Shown: positions 36,134 to 45,228, counted from the stretch's first letter. The stretch: 64,000 nucleotides of DNA from Paradesertivirga mongoliensis (GCF_024436395.1 NZ_JAFMZO010000004.1:496001-560000); one strand, 5' to 3'. The notes: generated from the letters alone by a model not told the origin. A program made the numbers and translations.

Positions 36134-36799
36134 TCATTCTTTAGTTAAATCGGCAATATGTTTTACGGCCAAGCCAGGACTGGCAAGAATGGGCACTCTC
36201 TTATCCGCCTCCGGCAGTGTATCCACTACCCTGGCCATTGATGCCTGGGCCAGAACTATCACATCAACTTCGGCCGACAGCTCGATTAATGCTTTTGCAA
36301 CCATGCTGTCGTGTTTATCTGTATCGCCACTCATTAAAGCTTCAAAGGCACCTTCACACAAACGCGAGGTCAACGCGATTTGCTTACCGGCAGCCACTGC
36401 ACGGCGACGCACTAAATCGCTGGTTGGTTCCAGCGTGGTAGGTAACGTTGCTATCACTCCAATTCTACTTCCGGTCTGAACTGCAATATCTGCCATTGGC
36501 TGGTCTACACGCAAAACAGGAACGTTCGTTAGAGCTGCGGAAGCCTCAACAGCAGAGCCGATGGATGAGCAAGTTACCATGATGAGGTCGGCGCCCGCTG
36601 CTTCGGCAGAACCAACGTAATCAACCACCCGGCGGGCCGTGTTATTGGTCAGCTCGTTTTTAGAGATCACGTCTTTAATCAAACTATCATCGACGATATT
36701 GAAGACATTTACTCCAGGTAGGTAATCAGCGCAAAGCTTTTGAAATACCGGAACCAGAGTTGCGGAGGTGTGGACAAGGCCTAATGTTTTTATTTTCAT
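36134..36799 (-). CDS. Asp/Glu/hydantoin racemase family protein
   Basis: Cytosolic protein of 221 residues. Two pseudo-symmetric halves carry the racemase pattern: IMVTCSSIGSAVEA with the first catalytic Cys, and a second block VIVLAQASMARVVD where the second Cys of the family is replaced by Ala. The missing Cys suggests that it is not a two-base racemase and may be an isomerase or decarboxylase-like member, as in the maleate isomerase/arylmalonate decarboxylase superfamily. It lies in the unit with the DUF1537 kinase and BASS transporter, so it probably acts on the same sugar acid. Confidence 0.82.
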   Translation of the reverse strand: MKIKTLGLVHTSATLVPVFQKLCADYLPGVNVFNIVDDSLIKDVISKNELTNNTARRVVDYVGSAEAAGADLIMVTCSSIGSAVEASAALTNVPVLRVDQPMADIAVQTGSRIGVIATLPTTLEPTSDLVRRRAVAAGKQIALTSRLCEGAFEALMSGDTDKHDSMVAKALIELSAEVDVIVLAQASMARVVDTLPEADKRVPILASPGLAVKHIADLTKE

Positions 36800-36810
36800 A
36801 TATTATTGTT

Positions 36811-36833
36811 TTAGCCACGAAGGCACAAAGTCT
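36811..36833 (+). repeat. Short intergenic repeat fragment
   Basis: The gap between the racemase and kinase genes holds AGCCACGAAGGCACAAAGTC, a phrase I recall as frequent in intergenic DNA of Bacteroidota. It is seen once in this window, so its repeat nature needs a genome search. Confidence 0.3.
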
Positions 36834-36838
36834 TAGTG

Positions 36839-38230
36839 TTATAATTTACTGTTAATCGTTCCCCTTACCATTTCAAAATAATCTTCCTTCCCTACCTGTC
36901 CGCCTTTAAAATTCACTTCCAGTCCGTCTATTGAAGATCCAGGCGCATAAGCCTTACATAGAGGAGATCCGGGCGAAAGCGGTGCTATCATTTCTACTGC
37001 TTCGATGCCCATTGCTCTCGCCGCATGACTTGAGGTGTCCCCACCGGCTATTATTATTCTCCTTAGGGATGTTTTTTCGGCCACTTGTCTGGCTATTATG
37101 CCCAGGACAGTTCCATACAACATGGAGGTTTCGGTTTTTGCGATACCTCGCGATTCAAGTATCTGGTCAGACGCCCGTACCCGGATATCATCGTTTCCAC
37201 GGCTGGTGTGCAGAATTACATCCGATTTATTTTCGATATACCGAATCGCCTGAGCAACATATTCTTCGATTAAGGGGTTTGAAATTCCTTCTCGCGCCAG
37301 CTTTTCAGTATCAATCACAATCTCCTCAAATCCATGGTTTATCGCGTATGCAATCTGCCCCGATGTTACCGGGGAACAGCTGCCCGAAGCAATCAAAACC
37401 GGACCTGCATCTTCCAGGTCATTCCAAACCGGCGCCAGTTGTGTTACTCCGCTAGTTTGCCAATAAGCAGCCAATGCCATCTCAACCCCTGATGAACCTA
37501 CAGAGAACAAGCTTTCATCGTCTTCGGCATTTTCATCCATTAGTGCACCTATTAAAGCCAGCTGTTGCTGATACAAAGCATCAAATAAGATAATCTCATC
37601 ACCAGATTCAACAAGCTCGCGAATTTGCTGCCGGGTCTCTTCAAGAGGTTTTTCTATTTGTAGAATATCGATAAGTCCGACTCTTCTCTTTGTCTGCTTC
37701 GCCAAATGAAGGCGTAAATCGCTTTCGTCGGCAGGTGTTGTGGGATGTTTACTCATTGAGGGATGGCGGTCGAGCCGGTAAATACTACCCTCACTTCCGA
37801 TTCCCATTTTCGCAAAGAGATTTCCAAAAACGCAATGTCTGCCCAAAACAGGTGCAGCTACAAGCAGAGGGATAAATTCTGAACCGAAAATTTCTGCTCC
37901 CAGGTCTATGGCTTTTCCAATGCTTCCTATTGTTGGAGAAGAGTCGAATGTTGAACAAACTTTATAATGAATATGACGGGGATTTAACGCCCTCAAAGTA
38001 GTAAAAGCGGGCTGAAGTTCCTTCTCCATGGCTTCTGGCGGCATTGCACGCGTCATCCCCGCAACTCCGATTGCCTGTAATCCTGGATATCGCTCTAATT
38101 GCTCTTTAGTTGGTGGTTCAATAAACAACACAGTTTTTATACCGGCACGACTTAAGAATTCCAGAGCATCGGTTGAGCCCGTAAAATCATCGCCATAAAA
38201 AGCCATAAAAAGCCTGTTGTTGTTTCCCAT
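36839..38230 (-). CDS. DUF1537 four-carbon acid sugar kinase family (OiaK-like)
   Basis: Cytosolic ATP-dependent kinase of 463 residues. The N-terminal DUF1537 domain has the motif FYGDDFTGSTDALEFL (Asp14/Asp15 region). The C-terminal nucleotide-binding domain has IASGSCSPVTSGQIAYA and IIAGGDTSSHAARAMG. Family members phosphorylate threonate, erythronate, 3-oxo-tetronate or 3-oxo-isoapionate. The start codon overlaps the stop of the RuBisCO-like gene by one base (TAATG), so the two are translationally coupled. That pairing fits the OiaK/OiaX arm of D-apiose catabolism better than threonate use. The substrate is inferred, not shown. Confidence 0.9.
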   Translation of the reverse strand: MGNNNRLFMAFYGDDFTGSTDALEFLSRAGIKTVLFIEPPTKEQLERYPGLQAIGVAGMTRAMPPEAMEKELQPAFTTLRALNPRHIHYKVCSTFDSSPTIGSIGKAIDLGAEIFGSEFIPLLVAAPVLGRHCVFGNLFAKMGIGSEGSIYRLDRHPSMSKHPTTPADESDLRLHLAKQTKRRVGLIDILQIEKPLEETRQQIRELVESGDEIILFDALYQQQLALIGALMDENAEDDESLFSVGSSGVEMALAAYWQTSGVTQLAPVWNDLEDAGPVLIASGSCSPVTSGQIAYAINHGFEEIVIDTEKLAREGISNPLIEEYVAQAIRYIENKSDVILHTSRGNDDIRVRASDQILESRGIAKTETSMLYGTVLGIIARQVAEKTSLRRIIIAGGDTSSHAARAMGIEAVEMIAPLSPGSPLCKAYAPGSSIDGLEVNFKGGQVGKEDYFEMVRGTINSKL

Positions 38231-39474
38231 TATTTTGAATCAAATTTTTCTACTGATTTCCCGAACTCCGGATATTTAAGAGCAGCCTGTTCAATTGATA
38301 ATCCATCAACCGCAGCCTCCCAAGCCTGGTGTAAAGCTCTTACACCACCGGCCGGACCCATCGGGTGAGCCATAATTCCACCGCCAGCCATATAAAGCAA
38401 GTCGACAGTCTTAGTACGTCGATAGGTCTCCGGAGCTTGTCCGCCCCACTGGCCGGACGATACTACCGGAAGTACTGTTGTTCCGTTTAAGATCGGCTTC
38501 AGACAGGCTTCAATTGAGCGCACGACTGAATCGTCCGACTCCCAAAATTTATTTTGGATGCCATTGACATGGATCTGATCCACACCAGCCAGGCGCCACA
38601 GCTTTTGATATGCCGGAAACTCAATTCCCAGCAGAGGGTGGCGGTTCATCATTCCCCAGCCGTTGCGATGGCCGTGTATGGCGAGTTCCCCTATCTCGCA
38701 AATTTTCCTGGTTGCAGAAATGCCTACGCTATTTAGACTTATCATTGCGCAAGTCCCTCCATTTCTTACAATCTTTTGGTAATTGCGCTTCATTTCGTCA
38801 ATTTCATCACTGATATTGAACGCATACATCACTTTCTTGCCTGTTTTATCAGCGTGATCGTTAATCACCCGCATTACCGCATCCACCCTTTTGTCGAATG
38901 GAGAATTAGCCGACGAACCCAACAGTTCATCGTCCTTGATAAAATCAATGCCAGCTTCAACAAGAGTTTTCACCAGCTCCGCAGTTTGCTCGGGTGTCAT
39001 CCCAATACTGGGCTTGATGATAGTTCCGATAAGCGGCCGGTTGTAGACATCAGTCAGCTTTCGACACCCTTCAATCCCGAACTTAGGACCTTTAAACTGT
39101 TCCGAATACAAGTCAGGAAGCTCAATATCCATTAACTTCAAGCCTGTGAATTGTGTTAATTCATACAAATTTCCCTGTAAAGTCGAAATCATAACCGGAA
39201 GATTATATCCAAAGTTCTCTATCGACCAGGAAACTTCAATCATTGCCCGTTGATATTTCCCGGTCTTAGAGGTTGCACCGGGAATGGCAGGCTCCGTAAC
39301 CGTTTCCAAAGGCGCTATCGATTCTACCCTGGCAGCGAAACGACTCTTTAATTCTGCGGTTTCACCCGGCACCTCAACGAAAGTACCCGACGATTGTTCG
39401 CCCGCAAGAACCTGAGCTGCCTTTTCGAGCTCATATGGAGTTTCAATGTAATATTTAGCAGTTATTCTTTGCAT
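38230..39474 (-). CDS. RuBisCO-like protein (form IV; OiaX-like decarboxylase)
   Basis: Cytosolic 414-residue RuBisCO large-subunit-like protein. The metal/carbamate site is intact: FIKDDE gives Lys180 (carbamylated in RuBisCO), Asp182 and Glu183. Lys154 sits in TIIKPSIGM, where true RuBisCO has a second lysine two residues on; serine here marks it as non-carboxylating. HGHRNGW and HVNGIQNKF (Lys309, loop-6 position) are also present. Because it is coupled to a DUF1537 kinase, the best match among known functions is 3-oxo-isoapionate-4-phosphate decarboxylase of apiose catabolism; a transcarboxylase/hydrolase role or an unknown enolisation is possible. Confidence 0.9.
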   Translation of the reverse strand: MQRITAKYYIETPYELEKAAQVLAGEQSSGTFVEVPGETAELKSRFAARVESIAPLETVTEPAIPGATSKTGKYQRAMIEVSWSIENFGYNLPVMISTLQGNLYELTQFTGLKLMDIELPDLYSEQFKGPKFGIEGCRKLTDVYNRPLIGTIIKPSIGMTPEQTAELVKTLVEAGIDFIKDDELLGSSANSPFDKRVDAVMRVINDHADKTGKKVMYAFNISDEIDEMKRNYQKIVRNGGTCAMISLNSVGISATRKICEIGELAIHGHRNGWGMMNRHPLLGIEFPAYQKLWRLAGVDQIHVNGIQNKFWESDDSVVRSIEACLKPILNGTTVLPVVSSGQWGGQAPETYRRTKTVDLLYMAGGGIMAHPMGPAGGVRALHQAWEAAVDGLSIEQAALKYPEFGKSVEKFDSK

Positions 39475-39476
39475 TT

Positions 39477-39513
39477 AAGGTGAAAGCTAAAAGGTTAAAG
39501 CTAAAAGCTAAGC
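39477..39513. repeat. Heptad-like AAAGCTA repeat tract
   Basis: A run of degenerate 7-base units (GAAAGCT, AAAAGGT, TAAAGCT, AAAAGCT, AAGCG) directly upstream of the RuBisCO-like gene. A related tract appears in reverse orientation near 63770-63800, sharing AGGTGAAAG-S-TAAAAG. It is probably a dispersed repeat or a spacer with an A-rich leader function. Confidence 0.4.
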
Positions 39514-39537
39514 GTACAGTTATTCACAATTGTCATA

Positions 39538-41574
39538 TTATCTGCTAAGCGGTAACCAAACAGACATTTCCGAATGGCCACGGTTTCCCCAGGCAAAATA
39601 AGGCACTAAACGAATTTTAGCCGTCTGATTTTTATCCGACACTTCACGATACAGTACATTCGTCCAGTCTTTTGGCTCCACCATCTTCGCTTCTCCTTCA
39701 AGACTCATAACATCTGCACCATCAATTTTTAATGAGTGTGGTTTAAGGTCAATGCTCGATGGGACAAATACATTAAATATATTTTGATTCGGCATGTCGA
39801 CAGACTCAAGGCAATATACTATCGGGCCGCGTTTTACAGCCACCTGGTTGCGGTTTTCTTCCACCAAAGGATTAGCCTCAACAAGCTTGGCTTCCATTGG
39901 CAGAATTAACTCTACCACATCACCTTTTTTCCATTTACGGTTCACTTCAGCGTATTCGCCTGAAGTTAATTTCACGTCAGCGGCTTTTCCGTTGATTAAA
40001 AGCTGAGCATTATCTGTCCATCCCGGAACACGGAAGAAAATAGAATGTGATTTAGAACCGGCTTCTTTAAGCGTCAGCTTAATGTTTCCATCCCAGGGAT
40101 AGTTTGTTTCCTGAGCTAAGCTGATTTTTGAACCGTCTTTCAGTTTTGTTGACACGTTATTGCTTCCGTATAGATTCAGCCACAAACCTTTATCTGATAC
40201 GCTATACGCATAATTCGCTACCTCTGCAATGGTGCGAACCACATTCGGAGGGCAGCAATTTGATAAACCAATATATTCCACCCGATCTTTCGACCAGCGT
40301 TGTTGAAAAGGCAAGTCGTCTGAAAAGGCAAGCGGGTTTGTGTAAAGGAATTTTTTTCCGTCGATGCTGATTCCCGATAAGACGCTATTATGAAGTGCCA
40401 GTTCAATTACATCCGCGTATTTAGCATCACCGGTTATCTGAAGCATGCGCCAGTTGAAAAGCACGTTGCCAATATTGGCGCAAGTTTCATTATGTGCTGT
40501 AAAGTTTGGCAACTGATAATCGCGACCAAAAGCCTGGTGAATCTTTTGAACAACCGATGGGTTATAAGATGTTCCATCTGGCGATACTCCATCATAAAGA
40601 GAGCCGCATCCACCGGTGATATACATTTTGCGCTTAGTCATATCGTCCCACATCAAATTCAGGGTACTGATCAGCGTTTTGTCGCCAGTTTCGGCATAAA
40701 CATCAGCAGCACCAGCCCAAAGATAATTGGCCCTTACGGCATGTCCCATAGCTTTTGTCTGCTCACGGAACGGAATTCTGTCCTGGTTGTCATCAGTACC
40801 ATCGTCGATCTTACCTTTTATGTCGATTAACTTCTGAGCCAGTTCCAAATATCTTGGCTCGCGGGTAGTGCGGTACATTTCGATGGTGCCCATATAATGT
40901 GATGGGCAGATTGCATTACGCGCCAAAGTCGGAGATGCCTGTTTATAAAAATTATACAGGTAGTCCGCTGCCTTTTTAGCCACATTAAGCAGCGAAGTTT
41001 TTCCGGTAGCCCGGTAATGAACGCAGGCGGCAGTCATTAAATGCCCTATGTTATAAGCCTCGAAACTCAATCGGTCCTGAAATTGATTTTTCGAACCTGT
41101 TTTACGTTGTTCTATCATCGCCTTGGTGTAGATATAACCATCCTCCCGCTGCGATTTAGCAATTACGGCGATGGCTTTATCCATCATCTCATCCAATTTT
41201 CTATCCCGGCTAACGGCATAAACACTGGCTACAGCTTCAAGAGTTTTGTAGTAATCACCGTCGTGAAATGAAGGACCTTTGTGGCTGCCTGTGTCGAGTC
41301 CTGCAGCAATTTCAAAGTTTTTAAAAGCATGACTAATCTTGGCATCGTTGTAGATCTTCCACATATTAGGCACCATAGTTTCCTGGGCAACCCTGAAACG
41401 GTCGGCCCAGAAGCCCGTAGTCCAGTTGACGTCGTTCATGTTTAAACTTTGCAGCTTAGCATGCGGACTTCTAGAGGTGTTAACCAGGCTTTTATCCTGC
41501 GCCGAGCCACTCAGCACAAAGCCCGAAAGAATTAGGGCTAGCGTTCCTTTTGCAATTTTCCGGTTCATCTTCAT
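39538..41574 (-). CDS. Glycoside hydrolase family 127 (beta-L-arabinofuranosidase or relative)
   Basis: Exported 678-residue retaining glycosidase using a zinc-bound cysteine nucleophile. The signal peptide ends near LSGSAQ. An (alpha/alpha)6 barrel carries HNETCANIGN (Glu363, Cys365) and LSNCCPPN (Cys440, Cys441), matching the Glu-Cys-Cys-Cys zinc site of GH127. C-terminal beta domains follow. Known members cut beta-L-arabinofuranose; one Bacteroides member acts on aceric acid of rhamnogalacturonan II. Here it lies just upstream of the RuBisCO-like/kinase unit, separated by a short repeat tract. Confidence 0.93.
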   Translation of the reverse strand: MKMNRKIAKGTLALILSGFVLSGSAQDKSLVNTSRSPHAKLQSLNMNDVNWTTGFWADRFRVAQETMVPNMWKIYNDAKISHAFKNFEIAAGLDTGSHKGPSFHDGDYYKTLEAVASVYAVSRDRKLDEMMDKAIAVIAKSQREDGYIYTKAMIEQRKTGSKNQFQDRLSFEAYNIGHLMTAACVHYRATGKTSLLNVAKKAADYLYNFYKQASPTLARNAICPSHYMGTIEMYRTTREPRYLELAQKLIDIKGKIDDGTDDNQDRIPFREQTKAMGHAVRANYLWAGAADVYAETGDKTLISTLNLMWDDMTKRKMYITGGCGSLYDGVSPDGTSYNPSVVQKIHQAFGRDYQLPNFTAHNETCANIGNVLFNWRMLQITGDAKYADVIELALHNSVLSGISIDGKKFLYTNPLAFSDDLPFQQRWSKDRVEYIGLSNCCPPNVVRTIAEVANYAYSVSDKGLWLNLYGSNNVSTKLKDGSKISLAQETNYPWDGNIKLTLKEAGSKSHSIFFRVPGWTDNAQLLINGKAADVKLTSGEYAEVNRKWKKGDVVELILPMEAKLVEANPLVEENRNQVAVKRGPIVYCLESVDMPNQNIFNVFVPSSIDLKPHSLKIDGADVMSLEGEAKMVEPKDWTNVLYREVSDKNQTAKIRLVPYFAWGNRGHSEMSVWLPLSR

Positions 41575-41640
41575 CGTTTTTATTTCTTATGATGGTGTTG
41601 CCATCGGGTTAATATTTTAAAAAGCAGATGCAGTGCTGCT

Positions 41641-41760
41641 ATTTTCCTTTCTTCCTGCTGTACGCTGCAAGTCCTCTCCCGATAAAAGATCGGGATGCGG
41701 GCTTTCCGCTTCCATCAGGTTTAGCTTGCAAAGCAGGAACTTTGTTGGTTCCTTTGTTCT
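41641..41760. repeat. REP-like palindromic unit
   Basis: Contains TCCCGAT-aaaag-ATCGGGA (41677-41695) and GCGG-gcttt-CCGC (41697-41709) within a phrase (GCTGCAAGTCCTCTCCCGAT, then GGGCTTTCCGCTTCC) of the kind often repeated in intergenic DNA of Sphingobacteriia. It is single-copy in the window. Confidence 0.4.
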
Positions 41761-41771
41761 ACTAGGATGTC

Positions 41772-41839
41772 TTGTCATTTCGACCTAAGGAGAACTCTTA
41801 AGAACTTGCTCAAAGATCTCTCCCACGTCGAGATGACAA
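41772..41839. repeat. 68-bp inverted-repeat element with TTGTCATYTCGAC ends
   Basis: The ends TTGTCATTTCGAC (41772-41784) and GTCGAGATGACAA (41827-41839) are inverted with one mismatch. The interior has AGGAGAACTC and AGATCTCTCCC. It is a short MITE/REP-like unit of a type I recall as widespread in this phylum. Confidence 0.55.
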
Positions 41840-41852
41840 AATGCATATGTTG

Positions 41853-41885
41853 AACGCAGACAGCGTTCCAAACGCTGTCTGCGTT
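41853..41885 (-). terminator. 15-bp perfect hairpin after GH106
   Basis: AACGCAGACAGCGTT (41853-41867) and AACGCTGTCTGCGTT (41871-41885) form a perfect 15-bp stem with a 3-base loop. Outer TGTTGA/TCAACA arms extend it with a bulge. It lies 11 bases downstream of the GH106 stop on the minus strand. There is only a weak T-rich stretch after it, so it may act as terminator or 3'-end protector. Confidence 0.5.
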
Positions 41886-41896
41886 ATTCTCAACAT

Positions 41897-44800
41897 CTAC
41901 TTCTCCTCCAATAACATTACCGGCCCCAGCAAACCCGCCGGTTGCAATGGCTGTCCGGCAAGCCGGTACGGCGCTGTAGTTCTTGTAACTCTTTTATCCT
42001 CAGGCAATCTTTGATCGCCCATTAATCTATTAGCCCAGGTGTTCGTCACTTCAACACTAATCAGGTTGGTTCCTTTCTTCAACGCCTTGCTGATGTCGAC
42101 GCGGTATGGAGGCGTCCAAACAATACCGCAGGATATACCGTTGACCTTCACTTCTGCAAGGTTAGCTACTTCACCCAGATCCAGCCACACCGGCTTTTTC
42201 GACTTAACCTTAATTTCCTTTTGATAAGTGGCTGTACCAGAATAATATTTAATAGCAGAATCGGCGTGCGTGCTCCAATCACTCAAGTCCTTAAATTCTC
42301 TTTTGCCGCCCGAAATATCGTGGAACTCCACATCCCAGGTCCCTGTAACCGGCCCGACCGTCTCAAATTCTATCCAATTCGCGGTTCTTTTAGCTTCCGG
42401 TCCCTTAGACGCTTTCTTAAAGATGACGAACAGTGAGCCGTTGGCTGCGAGTTTTAAAGGTAATACCGTTCTGTTCCCGGAGAATTTAAAATCGCTTGCC
42501 TTCCATTTACGGTTGCTTACCGGATCAAAAACTTCGATAACATTGCTCTCGCGACGGAACGAAAAGTCTAATTCTCTCTCCTTTTCTTCCTGATTCGAAA
42601 TGAAATAAATATCGTCGATTCCATCCTGGCGGTGAGTGTAGGCGATGTTAGAGGCATATTTACCTGAGGATTCTCTTACGTCAAGATCCCTTTCGATGCC
42701 AAACTTGTCAAATGTTTCATCGTGATAAGCGCCTTTCAGACTGATCGAATTCCACAGCTCATCCACTACTTTGTTAAACGCAGTAACACTAGCCTGTTGC
42801 AAACCAGGTTGATATTTAGGCTTTTCGGCCATCAAAATTTTTGCGCCGGATTTACTTAAGTTTAAAAGCTTTTCAACGATAGCTAAACTCATCCAATCGT
42901 TATTCGGATTCAGGCGACTTTTACCCGGTATAACCAGTAGTTTGTAACTGGCTCCGCTTTCAAACACCACATTTCCATTTACAACCCGTCCTGAAAGCAG
43001 TGCATCGGGATTGAAAGAATCATAAGCATAACCACGTAAAGGGTTCACAAAATCCTCGGCATCAGCCATGTTCGCCGAGTTTGATACGCCCACAGGAATT
43101 TGCCTCAAGGGCTCGCCGATATTTCCGAGGCGTTTTGCCTCTGCTTCTACAACTTCTTCACCGAATATTCCCGGAAGGAAAGGAACCAATCTGTCTGGCA
43201 GTACCGAGCGCCTTGGGATATCCTCGCCGGTAAACACAGCAATGTCGGCCACCGGTTTGCCCTTCTGTAATAAATTCTGAACCCGCTCGGCATATCCTAC
43301 CCAGGCTTTGCCTTGTTTCCACCAGGTTTGGTCGCGCTGGAAATAGATACCCACGCCGTCCAGAGTCATTCCAGGTTTTCTGTCCACCCAGGGATTGTGG
43401 TTGAATACGTGGTACACCATTTTGTTTATTCCAAGGGCATAGTTGCGGTCCTGTAAAGTTTTCATCATACCTGGATGTTCGTTCCATGCCATTCGTACTG
43501 TGGTGAAAGCTTCCGCCTGAATGATGTTTTTACCGTAGATATGAGCGCCAGAGATTGCGTCAAGCATATCATTTGGCTTGTCGTGAGTCGGACTATTTAA
43601 CCAAAATTCCCCCATTGGGATGTCGACAGTTTTGTAGTGCAAAATCCCATCGCTAATCATTGTGGGAGCTACACTTTCGGCTGTAAACGTAACACCCTTC
43701 TCTTTAGCAAGACCTGCAAGAGTGGTGTAGAATTTATCCACTACCAGTTCGGCTATGGTCTTCCTGACATCGTATAAAAACTTTTCTGAAACCTCAGCGC
43801 TTTCTACCGGAATTCCAGCCATTATTGGAAGATAAGGCAATAAATCGTAACCTCTTCTCTTTTCAAACTCTTCTCTAAACACCGGCGACCAATTCTGACT
43901 GCCGCATTCCCAGCTATCCACATGGAAGCTATTTAAAATTCTTGGTGCAAGTTCAGGACCCGCCTGACGTAAAGCTTCGCCATACCACTTATCAAACTGA
44001 AGTTTTATAGCCTCGGGGTTGAATTTGTCGCATTCAAGCCCGATCGCCGCTCCTCCTGTGGCATTGGTATGACCGGTAGAGGTATGCCCCATTCTGATAA
44101 TTGTCCAGTTGCCTTTAGGCACATTCCAGTTTAGACTGCCGTCTGCGTTAAGCTTATCTGTAAGGTTAATAATCTGCTTCAGAGGGACACTCAAGTTATC
44201 TGGGATTTGCTGAGCGGTAGATCGTTTGCTCACTCTCCAAACCGCGCCGGATTTGCCTTCAAACTGATGGATACGTGGCTCGGCCGAAAGCTCAAGGCGC
44301 ACCAATTTTAAAGATGGTTTCCATTTCGCGGCGTCGAGGTCTTCAGCTCCCGGTTCAGAGCCAGCTTTATCGTATTTAAATCTGAAATATTTTGCTGTTG
44401 TTGGTTGAATGCTGTGGGTAATATCGGCATCAGTGTCCTGCCAGCCGTGTCGTGGGGGCTCTAACTGGGTAACCCGACGGAACGATTTACCATCTTCACT
44501 TACTTCTATTATCAGGCGGTGCGCCTGAACATTATTTCCGTTGGTGTGGATAAACACCGTACGGGCTGTAAACGGCTTTGCGAACTCGTACTGGATCCAA
44601 AGCGGCTCATTGGAACGGATTGCTTCTTTATTTTCAGGCTTAACCAGAAAAGAAGCGTCGGCTCCGGTGCTCGTAGTAATTTTTGGAACGATGGTTTGGG
44701 TTGAAATCCCTGCACCCGGAGCGGAGGGAAATGCATAAACTGCTATATCCCTATAGTAGTTTTCCTTTGTTTCCGGTTGAGGGAGAATGATCTTTGATTT

Positions 44801-45220
44801 CTTTCCGCCCCTAATGTTTGTTTGGGTAGAAACCACTTTCTGCATCGACAATTCTGGCGTTATCCATGGCCCGCCGGCTAATGCAAAACCATCGCTTACA
44901 TGCATTCCTATTTTGAGTCCGAGACGGTCTGCTTCTTTAAGCGAGTGCTTAACCATTTCCCACCAACGCGGACTAAGTTGCGCGGCAGCTGGCGTGTACA
45001 TTGGAGGATTGGTAACTCCCTTAATCGGCATAAGATATGCCCCTGCAATACCAACCTCTTTCATCGCTTCCAGGTCGGCTGTAATTCCTTCCGGGGATAC
45101 TGCGCCGTGCATCCAGTACCAAAATACCCATGGCTTGGCGGATTCGCTGGTCTGAGCCCTGGTTGATTGGGTGATGCTTAACAGAATTACAACTGAAATG
45201 AAAATCTTAATATATCGCAT
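41897..45220 (-). CDS. Glycoside hydrolase family 106-like alpha-L-rhamnosidase
   Basis: Large exported enzyme of 1107 residues with a signal peptide ending near STRAQ. The opening KPWVFWYWMHGAVSPEGIT and TADLEAMKEVGIAGAYL is the GH106 start, at the first strand of a TIM barrel. DSWECGSQNWS and TAESVAPTMISDG lie in the catalytic barrel. C-terminal beta-sandwich modules (about 940-1107) include a galactose-binding-like fold with WLDLGEVANLAEVKVNG. GH106 enzymes release alpha-L-rhamnose from pectin side chains with inversion. It is flanked on both sides by structured repeat DNA, so it may form its own transcription unit. Confidence 0.87.
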   Translation of the reverse strand: MRYIKIFISVVILLSITQSTRAQTSESAKPWVFWYWMHGAVSPEGITADLEAMKEVGIAGAYLMPIKGVTNPPMYTPAAAQLSPRWWEMVKHSLKEADRLGLKIGMHVSDGFALAGGPWITPELSMQKVVSTQTNIRGGKKSKIILPQPETKENYYRDIAVYAFPSAPGAGISTQTIVPKITTSTGADASFLVKPENKEAIRSNEPLWIQYEFAKPFTARTVFIHTNGNNVQAHRLIIEVSEDGKSFRRVTQLEPPRHGWQDTDADITHSIQPTTAKYFRFKYDKAGSEPGAEDLDAAKWKPSLKLVRLELSAEPRIHQFEGKSGAVWRVSKRSTAQQIPDNLSVPLKQIINLTDKLNADGSLNWNVPKGNWTIIRMGHTSTGHTNATGGAAIGLECDKFNPEAIKLQFDKWYGEALRQAGPELAPRILNSFHVDSWECGSQNWSPVFREEFEKRRGYDLLPYLPIMAGIPVESAEVSEKFLYDVRKTIAELVVDKFYTTLAGLAKEKGVTFTAESVAPTMISDGILHYKTVDIPMGEFWLNSPTHDKPNDMLDAISGAHIYGKNIIQAEAFTTVRMAWNEHPGMMKTLQDRNYALGINKMVYHVFNHNPWVDRKPGMTLDGVGIYFQRDQTWWKQGKAWVGYAERVQNLLQKGKPVADIAVFTGEDIPRRSVLPDRLVPFLPGIFGEEVVEAEAKRLGNIGEPLRQIPVGVSNSANMADAEDFVNPLRGYAYDSFNPDALLSGRVVNGNVVFESGASYKLLVIPGKSRLNPNNDWMSLAIVEKLLNLSKSGAKILMAEKPKYQPGLQQASVTAFNKVVDELWNSISLKGAYHDETFDKFGIERDLDVRESSGKYASNIAYTHRQDGIDDIYFISNQEEKERELDFSFRRESNVIEVFDPVSNRKWKASDFKFSGNRTVLPLKLAANGSLFVIFKKASKGPEAKRTANWIEFETVGPVTGTWDVEFHDISGGKREFKDLSDWSTHADSAIKYYSGTATYQKEIKVKSKKPVWLDLGEVANLAEVKVNGISCGIVWTPPYRVDISKALKKGTNLISVEVTNTWANRLMGDQRLPEDKRVTRTTAPYRLAGQPLQPAGLLGPVMLLEEK

Positions 45221-45228
45221 TTATATAC

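Larger units (their letters stand above)
41575..41896. other. Repeat-rich intergenic region between GH106 and GH127 genes
   Basis: This 322-base gap holds three structured elements: a REP-like unit (41641-41760), an inverted-repeat element with TTGTCAT ends (41772-41839) and a 15-bp hairpin (41853-41885). No coding potential is seen. Confidence 0.6.

Noticed and set aside
38230..39474. True RuBisCO for carbon fixation
   Set aside because: A key lysine is replaced by serine, the length is short, and no phosphoribulokinase or small subunit is present.
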